Of a stretch of DNA of 64,000 nt, positions 51,121 through 59,543 are shown in pieces; the first letter of the stretch is position 1, and the number at the start of each line of letters is the position of its first letter. Position numbers and translations under genes: made by a program. The DNA lies in the NCBI GenBank assembly GCA_023667845.1, contig JAMPIU010000073.1:1-64000 (forward strand), read 5' to 3'. The notes beneath the pieces were generated by a model. It made no database searches and was not told the DNA's origin. It saw only the letters and a program-made list of their open reading frames with translations. This DNA is from Dehalobacter sp. (lineage in GTDB: Bacteria; Bacillota; Desulfitobacteriia; Desulfitobacteriales; Syntrophobotulaceae).

Positions 51121-52292
51121 AGGAACTTTCTTCTATTTTGATCAAAACTGCGATACAGCTTGTTATCGAAGCCATTAGTCAGGCCCAAACCTCTGCCCCG
51201 CAAAAACGCATTAGCCCCTTCCCTGTTCAGGAAGCCGCTGACACTCCTGCTGTGGAAATTTCTCAACAGGCGGTTCCAAAAAACATTGACTGGGAAGAAT
51301 TAGACGACGCCACCATCCTTCAACAGATTCTGGATCCTGGGATCCTGGAAGAAATCATTGAACCTTCTGTACAGAACACGATAGACAGTAGCTCCCCTCC
51401 TCCTTTTATCAGCTATGTTACCTTGAATCGTCTCGGGCTTACCATGCAGAACCTAAACAAGATTTTGGATTCGGACGAAGATTTTGAAATGCATATCATC
51501 GACTGCAACTCCAAAGATAATACCTGGAATTATATCAAAAGCCTTCAGGACAAAAGAATTAAATCCAAAACACGCTTTAAGGTTAACCGGGGACCGATCT
51601 ATGTCCTGAACTACAACCTCAGAAAAAGAAAACCCAACCAGTATTTCTTCACGATTGACAGCGATGTCTATATCAAGACCAAAAACTGGCTGACCAGGTA
51701 TATGGAAATATTTGAAGCTTTTCCGGAAGTGGGTCTCTTAGGAATCATGCGGGATAACCCTTATCCGAGATTTCTCCCTCCCGTCATTCCTCAGGTCAAG
51801 AATGATCTGTCCTATCTTCAGCTGAGAAATGCCGGCATTGATGTAATCATGGATTTTATTCCGGGATGTCTTCAGGGGTTACGGCCCGAGCTCATTGACC
51901 GGATCGGTTATTGGAATGAGGAATGCGGGTATGGCGATGCTGAATTATCACCAAGGATTGTGCATTATACACCTTTCAAAGTCGGCTTTGTCACGACCGT
52001 GGAAATTGATATGACCCAGTTCATCGGCTGTGACAAGTGTCAGGCCCAAAACCTCTGCACGCTGAACAGAAGCATAAAAACCTGCTTTATGCTGGCCAAG
52101 CAAGCCAACAGTAACGAAAGCTTTGCCAAAAAGGCTAAATGGAAATACCTCGAAGTATTTCAAGAGCTAGCCGATGGAAAAAGAACAGCCTATTGCGCCT
52201 CACTTTTGGACCCTGCATCCCGGGAAGGGAATTTGTACCATGATGCCTGGGCACTCGAGAATTTTGAATATTATTTGAGAAGATCGAACTGA
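51117..52292 (+). CDS. GT2-like glycosyltransferase with four-cysteine motif, copy B
   Basis: This 391-residue paralogue of the gene at 48302 has an extra N-terminal region of about 95 residues (hydrophobic helix ILIKTAIQLVIEAI, then Pro/Ala/Ser-rich). The core keeps ISYVTLNRLGLTMQNLNKIL, NSKDNTWNYI and the acidic site TIDSDV. The cysteine cluster C305-x2-C308-x5-C314-x8-C323 repeats the spacing of copy A except for the last gap. It is translationally coupled to the acyltransferase. The N-terminal helix might tether it to membrane or partner. Function inferred only as a transferase. Confidence 0.77.
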   Translation: MKELSSILIKTAIQLVIEAISQAQTSAPQKRISPFPVQEAADTPAVEISQQAVPKNIDWEELDDATILQQILDPGILEEIIEPSVQNTIDSSSPPPFISYVTLNRLGLTMQNLNKILDSDEDFEMHIIDCNSKDNTWNYIKSLQDKRIKSKTRFKVNRGPIYVLNYNLRKRKPNQYFFTIDSDVYIKTKNWLTRYMEIFEAFPEVGLLGIMRDNPYPRFLPPVIPQVKNDLSYLQLRNAGIDVIMDFIPGCLQGLRPELIDRIGYWNEECGYGDAELSPRIVHYTPFKVGFVTTVEIDMTQFIGCDKCQAQNLCTLNRSIKTCFMLAKQANSNESFAKKAKWKYLEVFQELADGKRTAYCASLLDPASREGNLYHDAWALENFEYYLRRSN

Positions 52293-52376
52293 TCTTTACA
52301 AAATATGAACGGAGATGCTATACTTCTTTTCTAGACACAATCCGGTTGATCAGGATTTCTCAGATTTCAATTAAAA

Positions 52377-52382
52377 TATAAT
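52377..52382 (+). promoter_or_regulatory. TATAAT box ahead of the riboswitch
   Basis: A perfect -10 hexamer lies about 15 bases before the riboswitch aptamer. The -35 region is not clear (TTGATC lies 25 bases upstream, too far). It would start transcription just before the aptamer, as expected for a riboswitch leader. Confidence 0.4.
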
Positions 52383-52394
52383 ATGGTTTTTAAT

Positions 52395-52535
52395 GTGTTG
52401 GGGCAAACTTCACGAAAGTGAAGGACGCTAAAGTCATGGGTCTAAATCAGGGAATTTGAAATGCATGCAATACAAAATGAATGGAATCCAAATGCATTTC
52501 CAGGATATTCTGACAGGATTGCCAGACTACAAGGA
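52395..52535 (+). promoter_or_regulatory. Cyclic-di-GMP-I (GEMM-I) riboswitch aptamer
   Basis: The diagnostic P2 domain is present: GGGCAAAC, a stem CTTCAC-GAAA-GTGAAG capped by the GNRA loop, then GGACGCTAAAGTC and GGGTCTAA. A P3-like tip TCTGACAGGATTGCCAGA follows about 65 bases later. Between them is an unusual extra stem, GAAATGCAT (52458-52466) pairing with ATGCATTTC (52492-52500). A terminator lies just downstream, so transcription control is likely. Class I aptamers sense c-di-GMP and commonly control motility, surface or matrix genes. Here the downstream gene is a transporter. Confidence 0.82.
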
Positions 52536-52554
52536 TTTTGAACTTCTCAGGGGA

Positions 52555-52586
52555 GAGCAGTTCCTTTTATGGATCTGCTCTTTTTA
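52555..52586 (+). terminator. Riboswitch expression-platform terminator
   Basis: GAGCAG(T)TCC (52555-52564) pairs with GGA(T)CTGCTC (52571-52580) with one T-T mismatch, followed by TTTTTATTT. It lies 20 bases after the aptamer and about 75 bases before the transporter start. That is the usual place for a ligand-controlled terminator. Confidence 0.85.
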
Positions 52587-52661
52587 TTTCAACTATTTTG
52601 TATATTCTAACCGGTTAGGCCAATAAAAATTGACCACACTAATGATGGAGGTGTACGATTC

Positions 52662-53936
52662 ATGACCTTGATTCTGACCCTTGTTATTTTTGTAGCTACG
52701 TATGCACTGATCGTAACGGAGAAAATCCCGCGGGCTGTCGCCGCGGCCCTCGGTGCCTGTCTCCTGATTCTTTTGGGTGTGTTCCCGCAGGAAACTGCTG
52801 TCGAACACATCAACTGGAATACGCTGGGCTTACTTATCGGCATGATGATCATTGTCGATCTGACCAGACGTTCCGGTGTCTTCGGCTTTCTGGCTATTTG
52901 GGTCGCCAAGAAAGTCAAAGGCAATCCAATCAGACTGCTGATCTCTTTGGCTATACTGACTGCCGTTTTATCGGCTTTTCTGGATAACGTGACAACTGTT
53001 TTGCTGGTCGTTCCGGTTTCCATTGTGATTGCTGAAACCTTGAAATTAAACCCAATACCTTTTTTGATTACCCAGATTCTAGCCAGCAACATCGGGGGAA
53101 CCGCGACCCTGATCGGTGATCCGCCGAATATCATGATTGCCGGACCGGCAGAGCTTACTTTTATGGATTTCATGGTGAACCTGGCACCTGTGACGATTGT
53201 GATCTTGGCTGTTACCCTATTGGGCTTTTATTTTCTTTATCGCCAAAAGCTAAAGACCGATAAGGAATCCATCGCCCTGCTGCTGTCGCAAAATGAATAC
53301 AACTATATTAAAGACTGGGCCCAGCTCAAAAGAAGCCTGGCCGTGCTCTCTCTGACCATTGTCGGTTTTATGCTGCACGCCGTCATCCATGTTGAGACCG
53401 CTACGATTGCACTGGCCGGAGGCATGCTGCTCATGGTGCTGAGCCGCGAGGAACCGGAAGAAGTATTTCTGGCGATTGAATGGCCGACGATCTTCTTCTT
53501 TACCGGATTATTTGTTTTAGTCGGAGGATTGGTCGAAGTCGGCGTCCTGGACAAGATTGCTGAATGGAGCCTTGGGCTTACCGGCGGTGTGCCGGTCGTC
53601 ATGGCGATGCTGATTGTCTGGCTTTCCGCTATTTTTTCAGCTTTCGTCGATAATATTCCATTCGTGGCCACCATGATCCCGTTGATTCAAAAAATCGGGG
53701 TCCTCGGTGGGCTGACACCGGAACAACTCCAGCCGCTCTGGTGGTCTCTGGCTCTGGGCGCCTGCCTGGGCGGAAACGGCACCATTGTCGGTGCCTCGGC
53801 CAACGTCATTGTCTCAGGGATTGCCGAAAAAAACGGCTATACGATCAGCTACAAAAAATATTTCCTGATCGGATTTCCGTTCATGCTTCTATCCATTGTG
53901 ATCGCCTCGGCGTATATTTTGCTGCGGTACTATTAG
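52662..53936 (+). CDS. ArsB/NhaD-type ion transporter under riboswitch control
   Basis: This is a membrane transporter of the ion transporter superfamily (ArsB/NhaD/P-protein type), 424 residues with about ten to twelve membrane helices. The duplicated signature of the fold is clear: SAFLDNVTTVLLVVP and GGTATLIGDPPNIMIAGP in the first half, SAFVDNIPFVATMIPL and LGGNGTIVGASANVIVSGIA in the second. Substrate could be Na+/H+, arsenite or an organic anion; no ars genes are nearby. GGAGG precedes the start. Its tail overlaps the convergent hydrogenase gene by 4 bp. Transcription is probably set by the c-di-GMP riboswitch. Confidence 0.88.
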   Translation: MTLILTLVIFVATYALIVTEKIPRAVAAALGACLLILLGVFPQETAVEHINWNTLGLLIGMMIIVDLTRRSGVFGFLAIWVAKKVKGNPIRLLISLAILTAVLSAFLDNVTTVLLVVPVSIVIAETLKLNPIPFLITQILASNIGGTATLIGDPPNIMIAGPAELTFMDFMVNLAPVTIVILAVTLLGFYFLYRQKLKTDKESIALLLSQNEYNYIKDWAQLKRSLAVLSLTIVGFMLHAVIHVETATIALAGGMLLMVLSREEPEEVFLAIEWPTIFFFTGLFVLVGGLVEVGVLDKIAEWSLGLTGGVPVVMAMLIVWLSAIFSAFVDNIPFVATMIPLIQKIGVLGGLTPEQLQPLWWSLALGACLGGNGTIVGASANVIVSGIAEKNGYTISYKKYFLIGFPFMLLSIVIASAYILLRYY

Positions 53937-55717
53937 ATTCTTTCTCTCTCTTCAAAATGAGTATGAAGCAATCTGTGGGCAGTGTCACTGAAAGGCTGTC
54001 CCAGATATTCCTGATAAATTTTCTGGATTTCTGAATTCTCATGAGATTTTCTGATCTTTTTATTTTTATCTTCCTGATAGATGGCTTCCTGACGCTTGCG
54101 GACAATTTCAAAATTGCCGTGATGGTAGGGCTGCCCACCTCCGGCAACACAGCCCCCGGGACAAGCCATAATTTCAATGGCTTCGTACTGATTCTTACCG
54201 TCCCTGATTTCCTCGAGCAGAGTCCGGGCGTTTCCGAGCCCGCTGGCAATGCCTATCCGTAGCATCTTGTCGCCGATTTGAACTGTGGCCTTTCGCAAGC
54301 CTCCATCTCCCCGGAGCTGCTCGAACTCAACTTTCTGTAATTCTTCACCGGTCAGCCACTCATAAGCTGTCCGGAGCGCAGCTTCGATAACCCCGCCGCT
54401 GGTTCCAAAGATCACTGAGGCACCTGTGGTTTCACCCAATGGTTTGTCATATTCACTCGAAGGCAGATTGATAAAATCCAGACCGGCTTCTTTGATCATT
54501 AGGCCAAGTTCACGGGTCGTGACGACAATATCGACGTTATTATGCTCATCCTTAGTTAGTTCCGGACGCTTGGCCTCGGCTTTCTTGGCAATACAGGGCA
54601 TGACGGAGACCACTACAATATTGTCCGGGTCAATGCCATTCTTCTCGGCATAATAAGTTTTAACGATTGTACCGAACATAATATGCGGTGACTTGCAGGT
54701 GGAAGGCACTTCCAACAATTCAGGGAACTGATGCTCAATAAATTTGACCCAGGCCGGACAGCAGCTCGTGAGTATCGGAAGTGTTTTATTGTTCTGCAGA
54801 CGGTAGATCAGTTCTGAGGCTTCTTCCATAATTGTCAAGTCCGCTCCAAAATCCGTATCGAAAACTGCGTTAAATCCGATACGCTTTAAGGCGGTTACAA
54901 GCTGGCCGGTTGCAATCGTCCCCGGTTCCATATCAAATATTTCTCCGATGGCTACGCGGATAGCCGGAGCAGTTTGGACAATCACATATTTATCCGGATC
55001 ATTTAAAGCTTCCCATACTTTATCGGTATGATTAATTTCCGTAAGCGCTGCTGTAGGGCATACCTGAACACATTGCCCGCAGTAAGTACAAGAAGACTCT
55101 ACCATCGGAATATTAAAGGCAGGGCCAACGAAGGCTTCAAATCCGCGGCCGATCCCTGACAGGATACCGCAGGTTTGGACCTTATTGCACATCGTTTCAC
55201 AACGCCGGCAGTAAATGCACTTGTTGGCGTCTTTGACGATCGCCTCACTGGATACGTCCTTCGGATAATTCATCCGTTCACCTTCCCAGCGGATATGCCG
55301 GACCCCTAATTCTGCGGCTAAGGCCTGAAGCTCACATTCTCCGTTTTTGGGACAGGTAAAGCATTCATTGGGATGATTCGATAACAGGAGTTCAACCGCC
55401 ATTCTTCTGGCTGTAATTGCTGTAAGCGTATGCGTGAGTACTTCCATTCCATCCGTAATGGTGGTTACGCACGCCGGGACAAGTTTATTCCGGTTTGTCT
55501 TCTCATCGATTAGCTCAACCATGCAGACCCTGCAGGAAGCCGTCTGATTGACCATTTTGATATCATGCAAATCCAGATGACATAAAGTTGGAATCCGAAC
55601 TCTTGCTTTATGGGCGGCTTCCAAAATGGTGATACCTTCAGGGACCCTTAGATATTGATGATTAATTTTAAAATCAATCATTTTTTTAGCAGGATGCGTT
55701 TGTTGAACGTGGGTCAT
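53933..55717 (-). CDS. hndD: [FeFe]-hydrogenase catalytic subunit, HndD/HydA type
   Basis: This is the catalytic subunit of a multimeric NAD(P)-linked [FeFe]-hydrogenase, 594 residues. In order it has: an N-terminal [2Fe-2S] domain (CHLDLHDI, CRVCMVEL), a His-ligated [4Fe-4S] domain (HPNECFTCPKNGECELQ), two [4Fe-4S] motifs (CIYCRRCETMC, CTYCGQCVQVCPTAAL), then the H-cluster signatures TSCCPAW, MPCIAKK and MACPGGCVAGGGQ, and a small-subunit-like tail. All H-cluster cysteines are present. The start follows AGGAGG. Fourth gene of the hndABCD order; cytoplasmic. Confidence 0.96.
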   Translation of the reverse strand: MTHVQQTHPAKKMIDFKINHQYLRVPEGITILEAAHKARVRIPTLCHLDLHDIKMVNQTASCRVCMVELIDEKTNRNKLVPACVTTITDGMEVLTHTLTAITARRMAVELLLSNHPNECFTCPKNGECELQALAAELGVRHIRWEGERMNYPKDVSSEAIVKDANKCIYCRRCETMCNKVQTCGILSGIGRGFEAFVGPAFNIPMVESSCTYCGQCVQVCPTAALTEINHTDKVWEALNDPDKYVIVQTAPAIRVAIGEIFDMEPGTIATGQLVTALKRIGFNAVFDTDFGADLTIMEEASELIYRLQNNKTLPILTSCCPAWVKFIEHQFPELLEVPSTCKSPHIMFGTIVKTYYAEKNGIDPDNIVVVSVMPCIAKKAEAKRPELTKDEHNNVDIVVTTRELGLMIKEAGLDFINLPSSEYDKPLGETTGASVIFGTSGGVIEAALRTAYEWLTGEELQKVEFEQLRGDGGLRKATVQIGDKMLRIGIASGLGNARTLLEEIRDGKNQYEAIEIMACPGGCVAGGGQPYHHGNFEIVRKRQEAIYQEDKNKKIRKSHENSEIQKIYQEYLGQPFSDTAHRLLHTHFEERERI

Positions 55718-55728
55718 GGTTAGCCTCC

Positions 55729-57060
55729 TTATGATTTCAGACCAATTTTATTCTTTGCTTGATAATGGCCTTCCCCTCGAGGATGGTCAATGTCTTTGAT
55801 CAGGGCCAGGTATTCGTCCCAAAAATATTTCATGGTACTGATGACCGGGCTGGGCGCAGTCTGACCAAGCCCGCAGAGCGAACTACCTTTAACCATGTAA
55901 GCGAGCTGTTTGATGGCATCTAAATCCGCCATCGTTCCTTTGCGGCGGGTAATTAGATTCAGCTTTTCATATAACCGCTTGGTACCGATCCGGCAGGGGG
56001 TGCAGCGGCCACAGGATTCATCCATCGTAAACTCCAGGTAAAACTTGGCGATATTGACCATATTATCGGTTTCATCCATGATGATCATGCCCCCTGATCC
56101 CATCATGGACCCGATACTGAGCAGGTTATCATAGTCTAAAGGAATGTCCAGGTGTTTCTCCGGGATCACGCCTCCGGACGGTCCCCCTGTTTGAACGGCT
56201 TTGAATTTGTGGCCGTTGGGGATACCTCCGCCAATTTGAAAGATAATTTCTCGTAAGGTTGTTCCCATGGGGACTTCGACCAGGCCAACATTTTTGACTT
56301 TACCGACCAACGCAAAAACCTTGGTCCCTTTACTTTTCTCAGTGCCAATGGAAGCGAACCAACTGCTCCCTTTGAGGATAATCGGAGAAATATTGGCAAA
56401 CGTCTCCACATTGTTTACACAGGTCGGACAGCCCCAATATCCTTCTTCCGCAGGATAAGGCGGTTTAAAATTTGGCTCACCGCGTTTTCCTTCACAGGAG
56501 TTAATGAGCGCTGTTTCTTCCCCGCAGACAAAAGCCCCAGCTCCATATTTCAACTGGATATCAAAGGAAAAAGACGTGTTGAAAATATTTTCGCCCAGGA
56601 AGCCCAATTCTCGGGCCTGCCGCAAAGCAATTTGCAGCCTAGAAATTGCCAACGGGTATTCGGCCCGAATGTAAATGAATCCAGTGGTGGCGCCAATCGC
56701 ATAGCCACCGATCACCATGGCCTCTAAAACGGAATGAGGATCGCCCTCCAGGATGCTCCGGTCCATGAAGGCCCCGGGGTCACCTTCGTCTGCATTGCAA
56801 ATAATATATTTGTCCTTGTTTTCTTGATTCTTTGTAATTTCCCATTTGAGACCTGTGGGGAATCCTCCGCCGCCGCGGCCTCGCAGCCCGGATTTTTTTA
56901 TTTCGTCTATGACCTGATCCTGGGACATTGTTGTCAGCACTCTTCCCAAGGCCTCATAGCCTCCGACCGCAATATAATCCAAGATATTTTCCGGGTTAAT
57001 CAGACCGCAATTGCGCAGGGCAATTCGGTACTGTTTCAGATTTTTTGCTGTTTCTGACAT
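55729..57060 (-). CDS. hndC: NuoF-like flavin subunit of the hydrogenase (HndC type)
   Basis: This NAD(P)/FMN-binding subunit relates to complex I NuoF and HydB. It carries the FMN motif GLRGRGGGGFPTGLKW, NAD motif CNADEGDPGAFMDR, GAGAYICGEETAL-type sequence GAGAFVCGEETALI, and the [4Fe-4S] ligands SCGRCTPC plus a later Cys in SSLCGLG. At 443 residues it equals the bare NuoF core. The N-terminal thioredoxin-like and C-terminal ferredoxin domains of Thermotoga-type HydB (about 625 residues) are missing. The start ATG 57060 follows GGAGG. It lies 11 bp before hndD. Confidence 0.93.
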   Translation of the reverse strand: MSETAKNLKQYRIALRNCGLINPENILDYIAVGGYEALGRVLTTMSQDQVIDEIKKSGLRGRGGGGFPTGLKWEITKNQENKDKYIICNADEGDPGAFMDRSILEGDPHSVLEAMVIGGYAIGATTGFIYIRAEYPLAISRLQIALRQARELGFLGENIFNTSFSFDIQLKYGAGAFVCGEETALINSCEGKRGEPNFKPPYPAEEGYWGCPTCVNNVETFANISPIILKGSSWFASIGTEKSKGTKVFALVGKVKNVGLVEVPMGTTLREIIFQIGGGIPNGHKFKAVQTGGPSGGVIPEKHLDIPLDYDNLLSIGSMMGSGGMIIMDETDNMVNIAKFYLEFTMDESCGRCTPCRIGTKRLYEKLNLITRRKGTMADLDAIKQLAYMVKGSSLCGLGQTAPSPVISTMKYFWDEYLALIKDIDHPRGEGHYQAKNKIGLKS

Positions 57061-57106
57061 CATAGCCTCCAAACAAATTTACGTACTTTGTAATCTGTGC
57101 CCGCTT

Positions 57107-57499
57107 CTACACCCGGTCAAAGTTTATTTCCAAAGAGAGATTTTCAACTGCTTTGCCGTTCTTAATATGCTGCTCCATAATTTCCCGAACCTTGTCTTTG
57201 GTTACATTGCCATAGAGAACCGGTTGTTCGCCCGGTTTATTTACCTGAACAGTTGGTTCCGAGTGACAGCAGCCAATGCAGCCAACTGGAACAACTTTAG
57301 CATTGGTTATGTTCTGGGCAGTGATCTCATCCAAAAAAGTATTGTAGGTCTCCCTTGAACCTGATGAGATGCCGCAGGTGCCCATCCCCACAAGAATTTT
57401 GATTTGTCCTTCCGGCGTTTGGCCGCCTTGTCCTATATTTATATTTTTTTGGTATTCTTCTTTAATTCTTCTTAAGTCCTCCAACGAACCAACCTTCAT
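57107..57499 (-). CDS. hndB: Thioredoxin-like [2Fe-2S] hydrogenase subunit (HndB type)
   Basis: This small ferredoxin-like subunit of 130 residues is related to HndB of NADP-reducing hydrogenase. Cluster ligands are visible as GMGTCGISSG and VGCIGCCHSEP. It supplies, as a separate polypeptide, a domain that is fused to the flavin subunit in other bifurcating hydrogenases. Its ATG overlaps the stop of hndA (ATGA) with AAGGAG upstream. Fits the hndA-hndB-hndC-hndD order. Confidence 0.9.
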   Translation of the reverse strand: MKVGSLEDLRRIKEEYQKNINIGQGGQTPEGQIKILVGMGTCGISSGSRETYNTFLDEITAQNITNAKVVPVGCIGCCHSEPTVQVNKPGEQPVLYGNVTKDKVREIMEQHIKNGKAVENLSLEINFDRV

Positions 57500-58023
57500 A
57501 CCTGTATCTCCTTCCGGCGGTATGATTCGAGGATGGTATCCAGGTCCTCTTCTCTCACCCGGCCAAATACTTTGTCATCAATCATCATAACGGGAGCCAT
57601 GCCGCAAGTGCCGATGCAACGAACATCTTTCAGACCGAAAAGACCGTCAGGTGTAATTTCATTGGATTCAATACCAAGCTTTTCTTTCAGTCTTTCCATA
57701 ATTTTATCCGCCCCTTTGACAAAGCAAGCAGTCCCCATACAGACACTGATCGTATGTTTTCCCCTTGGCTTAGTTGTAAAGTAGGAATAAAAGCTGACGA
57801 CTCCGAATACTTCCGCTCCCGGAATTCCTAATTTCCGGGCAATAAAAAGTTGTACATCCCTCGGTAAATAACTGAAAATATTCTGGGCCTTATGTAAGAT
57901 TTCAATCAGAGCGCTTTTCGTTGTTGGTAAACTGTTAATAAAAGCTTCCAGTTCCTCGAATTTTTCTCTGGGCAGATTTTCATTGGTTGGTTCCATAACA
58001 TCGATTGCCTGTGGCTTAGTCAT
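57496..58023 (-). CDS. hndA: NuoE-like [2Fe-2S] hydrogenase subunit (HndA type)
   Basis: This is a thioredoxin-like [2Fe-2S] subunit, 175 residues, first gene of the hydrogenase operon. It has an N-terminal helical part (LIEILHKAQNIFSYLPRDVQ) and cluster ligands CMGTACFVKGA and CIGTCGMAP, as in NuoE and HydC. It passes electrons between the flavin subunit and other clusters. An A/G-rich GGAAAGGA lies 14 bases before the ATG, rather far. Function is tied to hndB-D by overlap and order. Confidence 0.94.
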   Translation of the reverse strand: MTKPQAIDVMEPTNENLPREKFEELEAFINSLPTTKSALIEILHKAQNIFSYLPRDVQLFIARKLGIPGAEVFGVVSFYSYFTTKPRGKHTISVCMGTACFVKGADKIMERLKEKLGIESNEITPDGLFGLKDVRCIGTCGMAPVMMIDDKVFGRVREEDLDTILESYRRKEIQV

Positions 58024-58166
58024 AGCAGGTACACGATCCTTTCCGATAACAGCAATGATTTTTCTGATCGTTTCAAGACGTGGTTATTTTCAGGGCAAAG
58101 AACTATTCAGTAATAGTTTGGAAAAATAGCATAGATTTATTCAGACAAGAGCGCGGGCATAAAATA
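58024..58166 (-). promoter_or_regulatory. Upstream region of the hydrogenase operon
   Basis: The hydrogenase operon promoter should be here or just upstream, since the next feature is a hairpin that separates it from the prepilin peptidase gene. TTGAAA followed 19 bases later by TGTTAT is the best but weak pair on the minus strand. I see no operator or riboswitch. Confidence 0.3.
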
Positions 58167-58196
58167 ATGCAATGAACTTCTGCATGTTCATTGCAT
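58167..58196 (-). terminator. Hairpin between prepilin peptidase and hydrogenase operon
   Basis: ATGCAATGAAC (58167-58177) pairs perfectly with GTTCATTGCAT (58186-58196) around an 8-nt loop. On the minus strand TATTTTAT follows, a passable U tract. It probably terminates the prepilin peptidase transcript about 115 bp past its stop. Confidence 0.6.
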
Positions 58197-58309
58197 TTCT
58201 GGTCAGCCATTATCTTGTTTTCTTCATTACTCATATCGTCATTCTCAAATTATTTACATTATTATAGAACGTATTACTCATATACTATCCGTATTCCGTC
58301 TATTTCCCA

Positions 58310-59071
58310 TTATACTGACACAGCGGATAGAAAGATCTGCTCTCCAAAGATCATTGCGGTAAATATTCCGAGGGACAGAAACGGTCCGAAAGGAATCTCT
58401 GATTTCGGGGATCTTTTTTTGACTGTGATCAGTAACAGCGCAGTAAGACCTGCATACAACGAACCAAGGAACAACGCCAACAGCACCGACGGGCCCATAA
58501 AAAGCCCTGCTGCGGCCATCAGCTTGATATCTCCTCCGCCTAGGCCATCGGGGAAAAACAAGCTCAGAAGAAAAAGCGGTACGGAAGCCGCAAAAAAACC
58601 AATGGCCCAGGTATACCACGCAGCTCCAAAATACACGCTCTGATAAACGCCGTGTAAAACACTTAAGCCCAACAAAAAAACGACCAGCTTATTCGGAATC
58701 ACCCTTTTCTGCCAGTCAATAAACGACACGACAATCAGCACAGACAAAAGCATTGCCAGAAAAACACTTTCCAGGCTCAGTCCATTGGTAAACCAGACAA
58801 TCAGGTACAAGACCCCGTTCAGCAGTTCGACTGCGGGATAGACCGGGGAGATCGGGCCCCGGCAGTTTTTGCAGCGCCCCTGCAGAAAGAAGTAGCTGAA
58901 AACAGGGATGTTCAGATACCACGGAATCAGCGTATCACAGTGCGGGCAATAGGATCTGCCACTGACAACGCTTTTTCCTATTGGAATCCGGTAAATGCAC
59001 ACATTCAGAAAACTGCCGATGACCAAACCATACAGCAGCACAATGAAAGAAATGATAATATTTCCGTTCAA
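58310..59071 (-). CDS. Type IV prepilin peptidase (A24 family)
   Basis: This is a membrane aspartic protease and N-methyltransferase that processes type IV pilin-like signal peptides. The 253-residue product has the N-terminal GLVIGSFLNVCIYRIP, a zinc-type CPHC...CKNC pair in the cytoplasmic loop, and the two catalytic Asp regions FIDWQKRVIPN and GGGDIKLMAAAG. About seven membrane helices are visible. The start appears to be TTG with AAAGGTGG upstream. No pilin genes are adjacent, so its substrates lie elsewhere. Confidence 0.93.
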   Translation of the reverse strand: MNGNIIISFIVLLYGLVIGSFLNVCIYRIPIGKSVVSGRSYCPHCDTLIPWYLNIPVFSYFFLQGRCKNCRGPISPVYPAVELLNGVLYLIVWFTNGLSLESVFLAMLLSVLIVVSFIDWQKRVIPNKLVVFLLGLSVLHGVYQSVYFGAAWYTWAIGFFAASVPLFLLSLFFPDGLGGGDIKLMAAAGLFMGPSVLLALFLGSLYAGLTALLLITVKKRSPKSEIPFGPFLSLGIFTAMIFGEQIFLSAVSV

Positions 59072-59110
59072 GACAGTACCACCTTTTTAATGTTGGAATT
59101 AATTAAAGGC

Positions 59111-59377
59111 CTAATGCGGATAAACAATCTCAGCCACAGTCCAGGAGATAATCAGCAATCCTACAAGTATTGGCAGAAACACCAGGATCGCCCTTTCCTT
59201 TTTCCCAATGATTGCCGCAATTCCGGCAATAAAGCCTGCTAATCCCAATGCAGCTACTGCAAACGTCGGAAAAGGCAGTGCGCCCATCATTTTCAGCATG
59301 ATCAATACAATAAAAGCAATGCTCAGTCCAGCCGACCATTGGCCGGAACGGGATTGGGGCCATAACTTCGCCTTCAT
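59111..59377 (-). CDS. Small membrane protein, unknown function (paralogue A)
   Basis: This protein has about 88 residues and three hydrophobic segments: GLSIAFIVLIMLKMMG, then FAVAALGLAGFIAGIAAIIG, and ILVFLPILVGLLIISW. The motif KKERAILVFLPILVG recurs as KKERSVLVFLVILIG in the gene at 59544, so the two are related. The ATG at 59377 lies after GGAAGGGATG; a longer reading to 59398 is possible. The family is unknown to me. It lies 39 bp upstream of the prepilin peptidase on the same strand. Confidence 0.65.
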   Translation of the reverse strand: MKAKLWPQSRSGQWSAGLSIAFIVLIMLKMMGALPFPTFAVAALGLAGFIAGIAAIIGKKERAILVFLPILVGLLIISWTVAEIVYPH

Positions 59378-59398
59378 ATAATCATCCCTTCCTGTCAC

Positions 59399-59543
59399 TT
59401 AATACCTTCAACCTTATTATTGTATATACTCGGAAAATTATTTTGCTCATTTCTAATCATTGATAAATAAGCTGTGCAGCAAAAGAAACAGAATCGTACA
59501 AGATCCCAAAATGATGGATAGAACCTAGCTTTTACTGAGGTGT
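59399..59543. other. Short intergenic stretch between the two small membrane protein genes
   Basis: This AT-rich stretch of 145 bp contains no gene, terminator or repeat that I can support. Confidence 0.5.
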
